NCBI GenBank assembly: GCA_963735495.1 | Contig: CAVTLG010000010.1 | Coordinates: 124,001-188,000 of the forward strand | Direction: 5' to 3' | Length of the DNA stretch: 64,000 nt | Source: CAVTLG01 sp963735495 | Lineage (GTDB): Bacteria > Chloroflexota > Ktedonobacteria > Ktedonobacterales > Ktedonobacteraceae | In this document: positions 45,835 through 54,802 of the stretch, in pieces | Layout: every line of letters starts with the position of its first letter | Numbering within the stretch: the first letter of the stretch is position 1 | Position numbers and translations under genes: made by a program | The notes under the pieces: model-generated | What the model was told of the DNA's origin: nothing | Seen by the model: the letters and a program-made list of their open reading frames with translations, nothing else | Databases searched by the model: none

Positions 45835-47340
45835 ATGCAACAAGTACAACAACGTGAGTCGCCAGAGCGAATATCGTGGGCGCGTGCAATGATTTTTGCC
45901 ATCGGGTTTTTTCTCATTGCCGCCATCCTGCTGGGGCAACTCCCTTCATACATTTACATTCAGATGACTGGCTCGACGTTAACATCTTTCGAGTCCAGCT
46001 TTTTTAGCCTGGGCGTTATCTGCCTGGCATGTTTTGCGGTCATTCAGGTCATTGTGCTGCTGTTCGATCCCAAGCCGGTTGTGCCTCCGCTGGCCATCAC
46101 AGTGGTTGGGGTGATCCTGGCTGTAGTTGGTCTGGCGTTGTCTATCTGGTCAACGACGACGGGCTGTAGCGCGACCAATCAGGTCTGCAATCAGTTCTTC
46201 CCGGTTGCTCCAGCGTCGACCTCGGCTGCTGCGGTGGCTGCGGCTTCCTGGTATCCTGTGCTGGGTGGTCAGGTGCTCTGGTTCCCGGCTCAAGTCGTAG
46301 ATCTCCTCATGCTCGGGCTTGTCCTGCTGGGTCTGGGTGTGGCGATGGTGTTCTACAGCGTGCTGGCGTTGCGTGAATTGCGCAACCCTGATCGCCGCGA
46401 CCTGGGTACAACACCTGGTATGCGTTGGATGATTGTTGGCTCTATTTTGCTGTTGGCCGTCTTCCTGGTGTTTTATAGCTATTCGAACGACTCAGTGCTT
46501 GGTCCGCAATTATTCCCTTCCCGTCCGTTTTTGGGGACGCGGTTGGTGGATCTCTCGTTTGGTATCATCCTGGGGGCGGCCATTTTTATGGCGCTAGGGG
46601 CTTTTGCCCTGCGTTTGCATTATCTCATGCGTCCGGTGCGCAAGCGCACGATGCCTGGTCTTTACATGGTTGGCGCAATGGGCCTGGCTTCGGTGGGGGC
46701 TGTCGCGCTGCTGTCCTGGCTTGTGGTCTATCCTTTTATTGACTGGCTGCGTATTGTGCCTATCCTGGGACCATACTTTGTGGTCTGTGCCAAGCCTTAT
46801 GATGTGCCTGCCAGTTGTGCCTTTTCGCAGAACGCGGCATCGCTCGTTTGTGCTATCGTGACTGGTAACTTCTTTGTGCTGCTGATGGCGGCGGTCTGGG
46901 CCTGGAAGTCTCATCGCAATCTGGTGATTATTGGCAGTGCGGTAACTCTTGCGGTGATTGGCCTGACGGCGTTTTTGATGCATACGGCTCCCAATCATCC
47001 AACGTCGGACCAGCCTCTGGTTGGTATGATGTTGTGTGGGGCGATCCTGGTGCTGGCGGCTATTTGGACGACGGTTGCTCGTCGTGAGTTCGCTGTGGTT
47101 GGCGAGCGCAATCTTGGCTGCATCGGTCAATGGTTGGTTGTCGGTACCTGCTTCTTTGTCTATGTGGCGGCTTTTGCGCTCTTCTCTATTCCGGCCTTCA
47201 GCGATGAGACTGAGCCAAACATTTCTTTTTCTCCTGGTGGTGGCTTGATTGGTTTTAACGCTATGACGGTGCTGATCGTCCTCGGTCTCCTGGCGGCGAT
47301 CCAGTTTTTCTTCCTGGCGCGTAACCGCTATAAGGTCTAA
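45835..47340 (+). CDS. Polytopic membrane protein of the bc operon
   Basis: 501 aa, about 12 hydrophobic segments, with no recognisable redox motifs. ATG 45835 follows AAAGGG. An external loop near residues 95-120 holds two Cys (TTGCSATNQVCNQF) and another pair appears in VCAKPYDVPASCAF. It is the last gene before a strong hairpin and is probably co-transcribed with the bc complex. A role as accessory or assembly subunit is a guess from position. Confidence 0.8.
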   Translation: MQQVQQRESPERISWARAMIFAIGFFLIAAILLGQLPSYIYIQMTGSTLTSFESSFFSLGVICLACFAVIQVIVLLFDPKPVVPPLAITVVGVILAVVGLALSIWSTTTGCSATNQVCNQFFPVAPASTSAAAVAAASWYPVLGGQVLWFPAQVVDLLMLGLVLLGLGVAMVFYSVLALRELRNPDRRDLGTTPGMRWMIVGSILLLAVFLVFYSYSNDSVLGPQLFPSRPFLGTRLVDLSFGIILGAAIFMALGAFALRLHYLMRPVRKRTMPGLYMVGAMGLASVGAVALLSWLVVYPFIDWLRIVPILGPYFVVCAKPYDVPASCAFSQNAASLVCAIVTGNFFVLLMAAVWAWKSHRNLVIIGSAVTLAVIGLTAFLMHTAPNHPTSDQPLVGMMLCGAILVLAAIWTTVARREFAVVGERNLGCIGQWLVVGTCFFVYVAAFALFSIPAFSDETEPNISFSPGGGLIGFNAMTVLIVLGLLAAIQFFFLARNRYKV

Positions 47341-47360
47341 GCGCTTGTGTTGTTCTACAT

Positions 47361-47406
47361 GAAAGGCGGAAGGACGACTCTCTACTGAGTCATCCTTCCG
47401 CCTTTC
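47361..47406 (+). terminator. Terminator of the bc operon
   Basis: A 19-base stem with one mismatch (GAAAGGCGGAAGGA paired with TCCTTCCGCCTTTC) and a short loop, 20 bases after the last gene of the operon. Confidence 0.8.
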
Positions 47407-47456
47407 TATGCCTACATGCTATAATAGAGTACAGTTCGTAGTGGAAGGGAACTTGT

Positions 47457-48926
47457 ATGCAGTCTGAACAACCTCTCAAGGTGCTAATCCTTGCTGCTGA
47501 GATTGTGCCATTTGCGAAAGTTGGTGGGTTAGCTGATATTGTCGGTGCGTTGCCGAAGGCTCTTCAGACGCTTGGTCATGATGTGCGCCTGGTGATGCCG
47601 CGCTACCGGCAGGTTGATTTTGAGCGTTTTCAGCTAAAGATGATTCTTGATGCTGTTTCTATTAAGATGGGCAGCTACCAGGTACCGGTCAGTGTCTATG
47701 AGGTCGAGATCGGTGATCATATCCCCGTTTACATGATTGATGCTCCACGCTACTTCGACCGTGAAAATATCTATGGCTATACGGACGATGGTGAGCGTTT
47801 CGTTTTATTTTGCCGGGCGGCGCTGGATGTCATGCGCGTGTTGGGCTGGTCCCCTGATGTGGTGCATTGCAATGATTGGCATACCGGTATTGTGCCGAAT
47901 TGGATGAATACGGTCTATCGTGACGATCCGTTTTACGCGGATACTGCGACGGTCTATACGATTCACAACCTGGCCTATCATGGTATTTTCGGCTATCGTT
48001 TGTTGGAAGTTGCGGGGGTTGCCGCTTCGGGTTTCCTCTATCCGCAGATTGCTGAATTGGCCAATGTTGTCGATGTGATGGGTCGTGGTATCCTCTTTTC
48101 GGATGTGATCACGACGGTTAGTGAGCGCTATGCGCAGGAAATTCTAACCCCTACCTTTGGTGAGCGTCTTGATCATTTGCTGCGTTCGCGGCGGGATCGC
48201 TTATTTGGTATCCTCAATGGGATTGATTACCAGGACTACGATCCTGCGACCGACAATTATATCCACACGCAATTTGATGCGCACTCGCTTGCGCTGCGTA
48301 CCGAAAATAAGGTGGCGCTGCAAGAACATGCGCACTTGCCGGTGCGGGCTGATGTCCCGGTATTATCCATGATTTCGCGCCTGGCGGACCAGAAGGGTTT
48401 TGATTTATTGGCGCAGATCATCCAACCGCTTTTGGCGCAAGGTATACAGTTTGTGCTGTTGGGGATTGGTGATCAGCACTATCATGAAATGTTTGAAAAT
48501 CTAGCTGCACGTTATCCAGATCAGGTCGCTGTTTTCCTCACCTTCAACTCGGAGTTAGCGCGGCGCATCTATGCGGGCAGTGATATGTTTTTGATGCCGT
48601 CGCGCTTTGAACCCTGTGGGACCAGCCAGATGATTGCTATGCGTTATGGTTGTGTCCCTGTTGTGCGCCGGGTTGGTGGTCTGGCAAATACGGTGCAGGA
48701 GTATAATCCAGGCACTGACGAGGGCAACGGTTTTCTCTTCAACAACTATGATCCCTGGGAATTCTTTGCGGCTATCGTGCGTGCGTTAGAGCTTTTCCGC
48801 TTCAAAGATCCCTGGAGCGTCATCCAGCAGCACGGTATGGCGGCCGACCATTCCTGGCAGGTTTCAGCACTGCGCTACGTGGAAATCTACCGCAAGGCCA
48901 TCGCGTTCCATCGTGGTAGCAACTAA
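47457..48926 (+). CDS. glgA: Glycogen synthase (GT5, ADP-glucose)
   Basis: Elongates glycogen from ADP-glucose, 489 aa, GT-B fold. The N-terminal substrate loop reads KVGGLADIVGALPKAL; VVHCNDWHTGIVPNWM and YTIHNLAYHG are typical of bacterial GlgA. The C-terminal catalytic segment is FLMPSRFEPCGTSQMIAMRYG. ATG follows GGAAGGGAAC. No other glg genes are nearby. Confidence 0.97.
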   Translation: MQSEQPLKVLILAAEIVPFAKVGGLADIVGALPKALQTLGHDVRLVMPRYRQVDFERFQLKMILDAVSIKMGSYQVPVSVYEVEIGDHIPVYMIDAPRYFDRENIYGYTDDGERFVLFCRAALDVMRVLGWSPDVVHCNDWHTGIVPNWMNTVYRDDPFYADTATVYTIHNLAYHGIFGYRLLEVAGVAASGFLYPQIAELANVVDVMGRGILFSDVITTVSERYAQEILTPTFGERLDHLLRSRRDRLFGILNGIDYQDYDPATDNYIHTQFDAHSLALRTENKVALQEHAHLPVRADVPVLSMISRLADQKGFDLLAQIIQPLLAQGIQFVLLGIGDQHYHEMFENLAARYPDQVAVFLTFNSELARRIYAGSDMFLMPSRFEPCGTSQMIAMRYGCVPVVRRVGGLANTVQEYNPGTDEGNGFLFNNYDPWEFFAAIVRALELFRFKDPWSVIQQHGMAADHSWQVSALRYVEIYRKAIAFHRGSN

Positions 48927-49071
48927 CCTGTTGCTCTTTTGGAAAGAGAAATCTGGTTACGCAAAAATGTAGCTGGCTTTGTTGCCTCCCAAGCCAGTGA
49001 AGGTCGTGCCGGAGAGCACGACGCTGATGCTCTGACCGACGACGCGCCCGGGTCGCCAGAGACCGCGATAG

Positions 49072-50592
49072 TCAGCCCGCTGAGGAACAACCGTTCGGTT
49101 GCTCCTTATTGTCTGATGGGGAAGCATGCATATACTGCCTTGTCGCTACTAGCGCATGAAAATTCTCTTGCGGAACCGCTATTTCTTCCTTGACGGTCTT
49201 CACTGCCATGCTGGCAACTTCCAGCTTTTGCTGTTGTCCATCTAGCAACTGGCACAGTTGCTCGCCCAGATGGATAGCTGGCATTTCCACGTGCCGATAA
49301 AGTGCTATCGAAAGTGGAACGGCGCTCAGTAGCAGCCAGAGCATAAAGAGGGCATACTGTAGTGCTGGCTGCCAGCCTACATGCTGAAACCTGGGGAGAA
49401 AGTTCCAGATAAACAAGAGCATGAACGGGTAGTGCCACATATATAAGCTAAAAGAAGTGAGGCCGACCCAGCGCAGAGGTGCCCATTCAAAAGGACGCTT
49501 AAGGCCATGTGGACCATGCAACACCGCGAACAAACACAGGCCATAGCCCAATCCATATCCAACTGGCACAAACATGTCTTTATAGTTTACCAGGAAGTTC
49601 TGGTATGGATCGAGGAAATGCAAGGTATAATGGACATATTGCACATAGAAATTCCAGATGCCGACCGCTAATAGCTCCAGCAGACCGTATAGAAAGAGCA
49701 GAGGACTCAAGATAGAGAGGATTTTTTTTGTCCGCTCAGCGGATGGCATGTTTTGCAAACAGACATAAACCATACACACCAGCATGCCAATGGCGAACAC
49801 ATCAAAATACTTACCGGCCTTGCCATAAATATACGGTTTGAGAGCATCTGCAGTAGCGGGCAGCAGCAAATCTCGTGGTGTATCAACGACCTGCAAGCCC
49901 CAGTAGCGTGTAAGCAAGCCCCACGCGAGCAAAACAAGTAAACAGAACGTCAGCTTGAGCATACGCTGCGTCAAGGTGCCTTGTTGGACCAGTGGGCGCA
50001 TGAGCCAGGCTAGCAGCGGCAGCAGCAGATAAAATTGAAATTCGATAGCGAGCGTCCAAAAAACTGGAATGGGCATCTGGTAGCTATTGGAAAAGTCATT
50101 GCGCAAGGTGATAAACATCCAGAGGTTGTGCCAGTTGGCTGGTTGGAAAACCTCTGGACCCAGAAACAGGAAAATCAGGCCCAGTGCAATATAATAGCCT
50201 GGTAAAATGCGAAAGACGCGGCGTATATAGAAGCGCCGTAGTGACGGCCAGTTACTATCAAAGAGGAGAGCTTTGGCATAGGGCAAAAACAGCAGGAAGC
50301 CTGAGAGAAGAAAGAACAGCTTCACGCCAGAGTCTCCCATCAGCGCTATCGAGCCAGCCAGAGCGCTGGGCGTATCGAAGTGAGGGGACCAGATGCCGGT
50401 GAGAGTTGCGAACATATTCAGATGAAATATCACGACGCTCAGGCAGGCCACTCCACGTATGCCATCTAACGCATAGATCGACTTTTTCTGTTTGCCATCA
50501 TCCAACACAACGCTTATCGATTGACTCAATGTCTGTATTTTTGTCTGCACACGAGCAGCAAAAGTATCAGCATGCATACATTCATCATCCAT
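49072..50592 (-). CDS. Acyltransferase 3 family membrane protein (OafA/YrhL type)
   Basis: 506-aa integral membrane O-acyltransferase that would acylate a cell-surface sugar. The family block IYALDGIRGVACLSVVIFHL contains the conserved RG and His; KLFFLLSGFLLFLPYAKALL and YIRRVFRILPGYYIALGL follow. About ten TM helices; Gln/Lys-rich cytoplasmic C-terminal tail of 70 residues. The short hairpin GGAGCAACCG/CGGTTGTTCC lies in its last codons. Substrate unknown. Confidence 0.92.
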   Translation of the reverse strand: MDDECMHADTFAARVQTKIQTLSQSISVVLDDGKQKKSIYALDGIRGVACLSVVIFHLNMFATLTGIWSPHFDTPSALAGSIALMGDSGVKLFFLLSGFLLFLPYAKALLFDSNWPSLRRFYIRRVFRILPGYYIALGLIFLFLGPEVFQPANWHNLWMFITLRNDFSNSYQMPIPVFWTLAIEFQFYLLLPLLAWLMRPLVQQGTLTQRMLKLTFCLLVLLAWGLLTRYWGLQVVDTPRDLLLPATADALKPYIYGKAGKYFDVFAIGMLVCMVYVCLQNMPSAERTKKILSILSPLLFLYGLLELLAVGIWNFYVQYVHYTLHFLDPYQNFLVNYKDMFVPVGYGLGYGLCLFAVLHGPHGLKRPFEWAPLRWVGLTSFSLYMWHYPFMLLFIWNFLPRFQHVGWQPALQYALFMLWLLLSAVPLSIALYRHVEMPAIHLGEQLCQLLDGQQQKLEVASMAVKTVKEEIAVPQENFHALVATRQYMHASPSDNKEQPNGCSSAG

Positions 50593-50701
50593 CACTGTAC
50601 CAATCCTTTTTATACATAGCGTTTCGGTCTCTTTTTTTGATTATAAAACCTGGAAAAATAGGCATAGAGCAATCTATTTTTCATAGCCAAGTGGCATTGG
50701 A

Positions 50702-50707
50702 TATAAT
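50702..50707 (+). promoter_or_regulatory. -10 box of the larC-like gene
   Basis: A perfect TATAAT, 50 bases upstream of ATG 50757; the -35 region (near 50679) is poor. Confidence 0.4.
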
Positions 50708-50756
50708 AGAAGCGCAGGATTCACCTGCTAAACAATTATGCCAGAAAAACGGAGCC

Positions 50757-51950
50757 ATGTCTCAAAACATCGCCTATCTTGATTGTCAGGCTGGTATCAG
50801 TGCCAACACGTTGCTGGCTGCTCTATGTGACGCCGGGTTGGCGCCTGACATCCTGCAACAGAAGCTGACCGCCTTACCTGTACAGGCATGCCAGCTACAG
50901 CTCGACGTCTTATACGACAGGGGTATACGCGGTTCAACATTGCGCATAGCACGAGAAAGTAGCTTCGCGCCCATCTCACATTTGTCTGACGTTGCGGCCC
51001 TCTTAGACGCCTCGACACTATCCATGTACATACGGGAAACCGTCTATGCCATTTTTCAACGGCTGGCTGAAGCCACAGCTACTCTGCACCGTGTGAGCAT
51101 TGCGCAGGCTGCTCTACAAGATGTAGTATCGTTCGAAACACTCATTATGCTGATAGGCATTGTAGCCGGTATAGAAGAGCTAGCTATTACGCAGCTCTAT
51201 GCTTCCGCGTTGCCCTTAACGACAGGCTATATTCAGACGGTGCATGGTGCCGTACCAGTGCCTGCGCCTGTTACCCTGGAGATCTTACGCCACGTGAGCG
51301 CGCTCTGGAAACCGTCATTGCTGGAGGGAGAGCTGGTTACGCCGGAGGGTGCAGCATTCCTTGCTACCTGTGTGCAATTGAGCACGCCAGCTCTTGCCAT
51401 TGAGCGTGTCGGCTATGGTTTTAGCCTGGAAAATCCGGCTCACTATCTACGACTCTGTCTGGGACAACCTGTTGCCGCGACTGAGCACGCAGCAGAGGCC
51501 GACTCGGATTGGGTAGCCATGCTCGCGTCGCATATCGACAACATGAGCGGCGAACTCCTGGGAGGTCTGATGGACAAACTCTTCGCCGAGGGAGCGCTGG
51601 ATGTCAGCTACACGCCTTTGCATATGAAGAAAAACCGTCCTGCGACCCTTGTGACCATCATTGGCCGTCTGGAGGATGGCGAGCGTCTGGCTATGGTTTT
51701 ATTGCGTGAAACGAGCACATTGGGCGTACGTATACAGCAAGTGCAGCGCCTCAAAGCGCAGCGTGCGCAGCAGACCATCGTAACGCCGCTAGGTGCAATG
51801 CTCGTGAAGGTCAAGCGTCTGGGCGCGCGTATTATCAGTGCCGTGCCCGAGTACGAAGAGTGTCAGCGTATCGCGCGCGAGCAAAACATCCCTTTACCCG
51901 AAGTCTACGACATTGCGCGTCGGGCTATTCAGTCAGTGATGAACGTCTAA
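50757..51950 (+). CDS. larC: LarC-like protein (nickel-pincer cofactor nickel insertase family)
   Basis: 397 aa. LarC uses CTP to insert nickel into the pincer cofactor of lactate racemase-type enzymes. Family segments seen: IAYLDCQAGISANTLLAALC at the start, VPVPAPVTLEILRH, ELVTPEGAAFLAT, SHIDNMSGELLGGLMDKLF (normally NIDDMTPE) and PLHMKKNRPATLV. The conserved HxHEVGxxDxIxDI block in the first domain is replaced by ALQDVVSFETLIMLIG, so several acidic/His residues are lost. No larA, larB or larE is in view. ATG 50757 follows GGAG closely; earlier in-frame codons lack protein character. Confidence 0.82.
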   Translation: MSQNIAYLDCQAGISANTLLAALCDAGLAPDILQQKLTALPVQACQLQLDVLYDRGIRGSTLRIARESSFAPISHLSDVAALLDASTLSMYIRETVYAIFQRLAEATATLHRVSIAQAALQDVVSFETLIMLIGIVAGIEELAITQLYASALPLTTGYIQTVHGAVPVPAPVTLEILRHVSALWKPSLLEGELVTPEGAAFLATCVQLSTPALAIERVGYGFSLENPAHYLRLCLGQPVAATEHAAEADSDWVAMLASHIDNMSGELLGGLMDKLFAEGALDVSYTPLHMKKNRPATLVTIIGRLEDGERLAMVLLRETSTLGVRIQQVQRLKAQRAQQTIVTPLGAMLVKVKRLGARIISAVPEYEECQRIAREQNIPLPEVYDIARRAIQSVMNV

Positions 51951-51980
51951 AATCCAGGCGCTCATCCCAGCTTTTCTTCA

Positions 51981-52154
51981 CTAATCTTCAGTCAGTGCAA
52001 GAAATGTCTCAACCACCACTTGTGGCTCAACCGGCACATACTCACCAAGCGTACAGGCAGGCATCAGGGCCTCCATCTCGTCACACAATGTGCGCAGTGC
52101 TGCGACCCGTACAGAGACAAAGATTCTTTCACTCCCCGGGTAGACTTGTTTCAT
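51981..52154 (-). CDS. Small protein, unknown
   Basis: 57 codons (ATG 52154) overlapping the end of the upstream membrane-protein gene by 26 bases, which suggests translational coupling. The sequence RVAALRTLCDEMEALMPACT and VPVEPQVVVETFLALTED looks like a small folded alpha/beta protein, not a shadow. Family not recognised. Confidence 0.5.
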   Translation of the reverse strand: MKQVYPGSERIFVSVRVAALRTLCDEMEALMPACTLGEYVPVEPQVVVETFLALTED

Positions 52155-52614
52155 TTGGCGTATTCCTGACTGCCCAGCGCCGCGTGAGGAATGCCAACAA
52201 TCCACCGCTACTTCCACCTAGCGCCAGTAGAAACCATCCTAACGGAGAAATACTCACCACCACCATCGTAATCAGACCAAGAACCAGCGACGCCATGAGC
52301 GAATTTCCTCCTTGAAAGGGTTCTCCAGCGGCAATCCCCCATATCACCCACATCAGAAACAGAGCCAGGACAACACTGAGGATGCCTGCCAGCCCTCCAC
52401 GTACAACCGTCACCTTTTGAGGATGGACAATGAGAAGCCACCAACACAGGATACTACTGATAATCGCTGCCGAGATTGCTGCCAGAGCAAGATCTCTCAA
52501 ATTGGGAGCAACTGTTATCAGAAGCCAGACAAAAAGTGTGCTGAAGACAGCAGCAAGTAGCGCGAACCAAAGGAGGGAGAGACGTAATCGGTTCAGGGAG
52601 ATGCTAGTAGTCAT
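52129..52614 (-). CDS. Four-TM membrane protein, unknown
   Basis: 161 aa with four hydrophobic segments: LLWFALLAAVFSTLFVWLLI, LALAAISAAIISSILCWWLL, LAGILSVVLALFLMWVIWGI and ASLVLGLITMVVVSISPLGW, and a basic C-terminus. No motif recognised. It is probably in one transcript with the 57-aa protein downstream. The gap 52615-52891 on its upstream side shows no clear gene. Confidence 0.65.
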   Translation of the reverse strand: MTTSISLNRLRLSLLWFALLAAVFSTLFVWLLITVAPNLRDLALAAISAAIISSILCWWLLIVHPQKVTVVRGGLAGILSVVLALFLMWVIWGIAAGEPFQGGNSLMASLVLGLITMVVVSISPLGWFLLALGGSSGGLLAFLTRRWAVRNTPNETSLPGE

Positions 52615-52891
52615 TATCTATCTTCTTTCTCATAGAATTTGTATTGCTTGTTTTCTGTTTACTGACTCATCATAGCAAAAGTATACTGGAGATTATGCTG
52701 AGGAGGAAGTGATGGAAACCACCAGTTGGATGATGAGCCTACTCATGGATTAACGCGTGGATGGTGGAACAGCGTTGCGGCACATTCTACATTGCAACGG
52801 AGATGTTTGCTTGACACTGATGGGATAGAGAAGATAGACTGAAAATCTGAGCAGATGGATTGCTCACAGCGTTCTAGAAGGAGAACTCTCT

Positions 52892-53827
52892 ATGCCTCTC
52901 GATCCCCAGACAAAAGTGTACCTCGATCAGATGGCGGCGCTCAACATGCCTCCACTTTCCGCGCTCCCGCTCCAGGTGGTCCGTCAGGGTGTTGCTGCGC
53001 AAGTTGCCAGTGCTCCGGCTAGCGAACCGGTCGCAAAGGTTGAGAATCGCACCATTCCCGGTCCGGCTGGTGAGATCCCGGTCAGGATCTACACGCCAGA
53101 GGGGAGTGGACCATTTCCTGTGCTTGTCTTCTTTCACGGTGGTGGTTGGGTCATCTGCAACCTGGATACGCACGATGGATCGTGCCGCAGTCTGGCCAAT
53201 GGTGCGGGCTGTATCGTTGTCTCGGTCGATTACCGGCTCGCGCCCGAACACAAATTCCCGGCTGCGCCCGAAGATTGCTATGCTGCCACGCTCTGGGTAG
53301 CCGAGCATGCGGCTGAACTCAATGGCGACGCCTCGCGCCTCGCTATCGGTGGTGATAGTGCGGGCGGTAATCTGACGGCAGTGGTTGCGCAGATGGCTCG
53401 TGACCAGGGTGGTCCCCCATTGGTCTTCCAGTTAATGATCTATCCTGCTACCGATTTCACATCTCAGGCTCCATCCAAGACAGAGAATGCCGAAGGTTAT
53501 TTCCTGACGCTGGATGATATGGGCTGGTTTGAAAATCACTATTTGAACAGTGAAGCCGACCGACTCAATCCCCTGGCCTCGCCTCTGCTCGCGGCGGACC
53601 TGAGTAATCTTCCGCCGGCCCTCATCCTGACCGCCGAATACGATCCCTTGCGCGATGAGGGTGAACAGTATGGCCAGCGTTTGCAAGCAGCTGATGTACC
53701 CGTAATTGTGCGCCGCTATCATGGCCTGATCCATGGCTTCTTCGGCATGGCCTTAATTGTGGATGAGGCTAAGAGAGCTGTAGAGGAAACCTCGCAGACA
53801 TTGCGCGAGGCATTCGCCAGGGGCTAA
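52892..53827 (+). CDS. Alpha/beta hydrolase, hormone-sensitive lipase (family IV) esterase
   Basis: 311-aa cytoplasmic carboxylesterase. ATG after GAAGGAG. Oxyanion motif HGGGW in VLVFFHGGGWVICNLD; nucleophile Ser in GGDSAGGNLTA; acid Asp in ALILTAEYDPLRDEG; catalytic His in GLIHGFFG. The N-terminal cap helix MPLDPQTKVYLDQMAALNMP is typical. Natural substrate unknown. Confidence 0.95.
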   Translation: MPLDPQTKVYLDQMAALNMPPLSALPLQVVRQGVAAQVASAPASEPVAKVENRTIPGPAGEIPVRIYTPEGSGPFPVLVFFHGGGWVICNLDTHDGSCRSLANGAGCIVVSVDYRLAPEHKFPAAPEDCYAATLWVAEHAAELNGDASRLAIGGDSAGGNLTAVVAQMARDQGGPPLVFQLMIYPATDFTSQAPSKTENAEGYFLTLDDMGWFENHYLNSEADRLNPLASPLLAADLSNLPPALILTAEYDPLRDEGEQYGQRLQAADVPVIVRRYHGLIHGFFGMALIVDEAKRAVEETSQTLREAFARG

Positions 53828-53931
53828 CTATCCAGGGTAACTACCCAGGTCTGCTGAGAAATTGAGGGTGATTGCAGAGAAGGTTCGCGACAGGAGAGCA
53901 GCCATAAAGCGCGAAGAAAGGAAATCTTCAC

Positions 53932-54744
53932 ATGGCAGACCAGGAACAGGTGACCCGGTTCAGGCAAGGGGCCGCTGAGTGGAATCGCTGGAGAGACGAA
54001 AACCATATTCTCCATCCTGATCTGAGCGGTATCAAGGTGGACTGGGCCTATCCGATTCCAACTCTACTAAGTGAGGACAGCATATCAGGGTACAGTCTCA
54101 TAGAATTAGGGATCAATCTATCAGGGATCAATCTATCAGGGGCCAATCTGCACAATGCCTATCTGTGCGGCATGGATTTCAGCAACGTCGACTTCAGTCA
54201 GGCCGATCTCGGAGAGGCCGATCTCAGCCTCTCCATTTTATTTGAAGCCGATCTGCATGCGAGCAATCTGCGGGATGCTCTTATATATGATGCCGATCTG
54301 CGTGCGAGCAATCTGCGTGATGCCGATCTGAGCGGCGCGAGGCTGGACACAACCAATCTGCGTGATGCCGATCTGAGTGGGGCAAATCTCAGTGACATCC
54401 ATCTCCAGGGTGCCGACCTGAGCGGAGCCAATCTGACTGGCGCGAATCTGCGCGGGGCGAATCTGCGCGAGGCTTCTCTGAATAAAGCGAATCTGAGTGG
54501 AGCCAATCTGTCTGGCGCGAATCTGCACGCTGCCTCTCTAAATGGAGCGAATCTGAGCGGGGCCGATCTGAGAGAGGCCAATCTCACAGAAACCGTCCTG
54601 CAATATGCCTGCCTGGAACGAGTGAATGCGGAGGGCGCGAAACTGGAACGCACCGACCTGCGCGGTATCCCTCAATGGGTATGGAGCAACCTCGCCGGGC
54701 AACCGGGACTCATCTGGAAAGATGCGCTCTCCGACTACTCATAG
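53932..54744 (+). CDS. Pentapeptide-repeat protein
   Basis: 270 aa. From residue 60 to about 250 the sequence is built of A(N/D)Lxx pentapeptides (for example LSGANLSGANLHAASLNGAN), forming a right-handed quadrilateral beta-helix of roughly 35-40 repeats. The N-terminal 55 residues are non-repetitive. Some members mimic DNA and protect gyrase; nothing here shows that. DNA repeats within the gene reflect the protein repeats. Confidence 0.92.
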   Translation: MADQEQVTRFRQGAAEWNRWRDENHILHPDLSGIKVDWAYPIPTLLSEDSISGYSLIELGINLSGINLSGANLHNAYLCGMDFSNVDFSQADLGEADLSLSILFEADLHASNLRDALIYDADLRASNLRDADLSGARLDTTNLRDADLSGANLSDIHLQGADLSGANLTGANLRGANLREASLNKANLSGANLSGANLHAASLNGANLSGADLREANLTETVLQYACLERVNAEGAKLERTDLRGIPQWVWSNLAGQPGLIWKDALSDYS

Positions 54745-54802
54745 GACCAGGACGACCTGTGCGATCCGTCAGTAAAAAACTCAAGCAGAGAAACGACATT
54801 CG

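Noticed and set aside
54198..54653. Long minus-strand readings rich in Arg, Phe and Ala inside the pentapeptide gene
   Set aside because: They are reverse-strand echoes of the repetitive pentapeptide codons.
53932..54744. Repetitive DNA taken at first for a CRISPR-like or satellite array
   Set aside because: The period follows pentapeptide codons in one long reading frame; there are no spacers.
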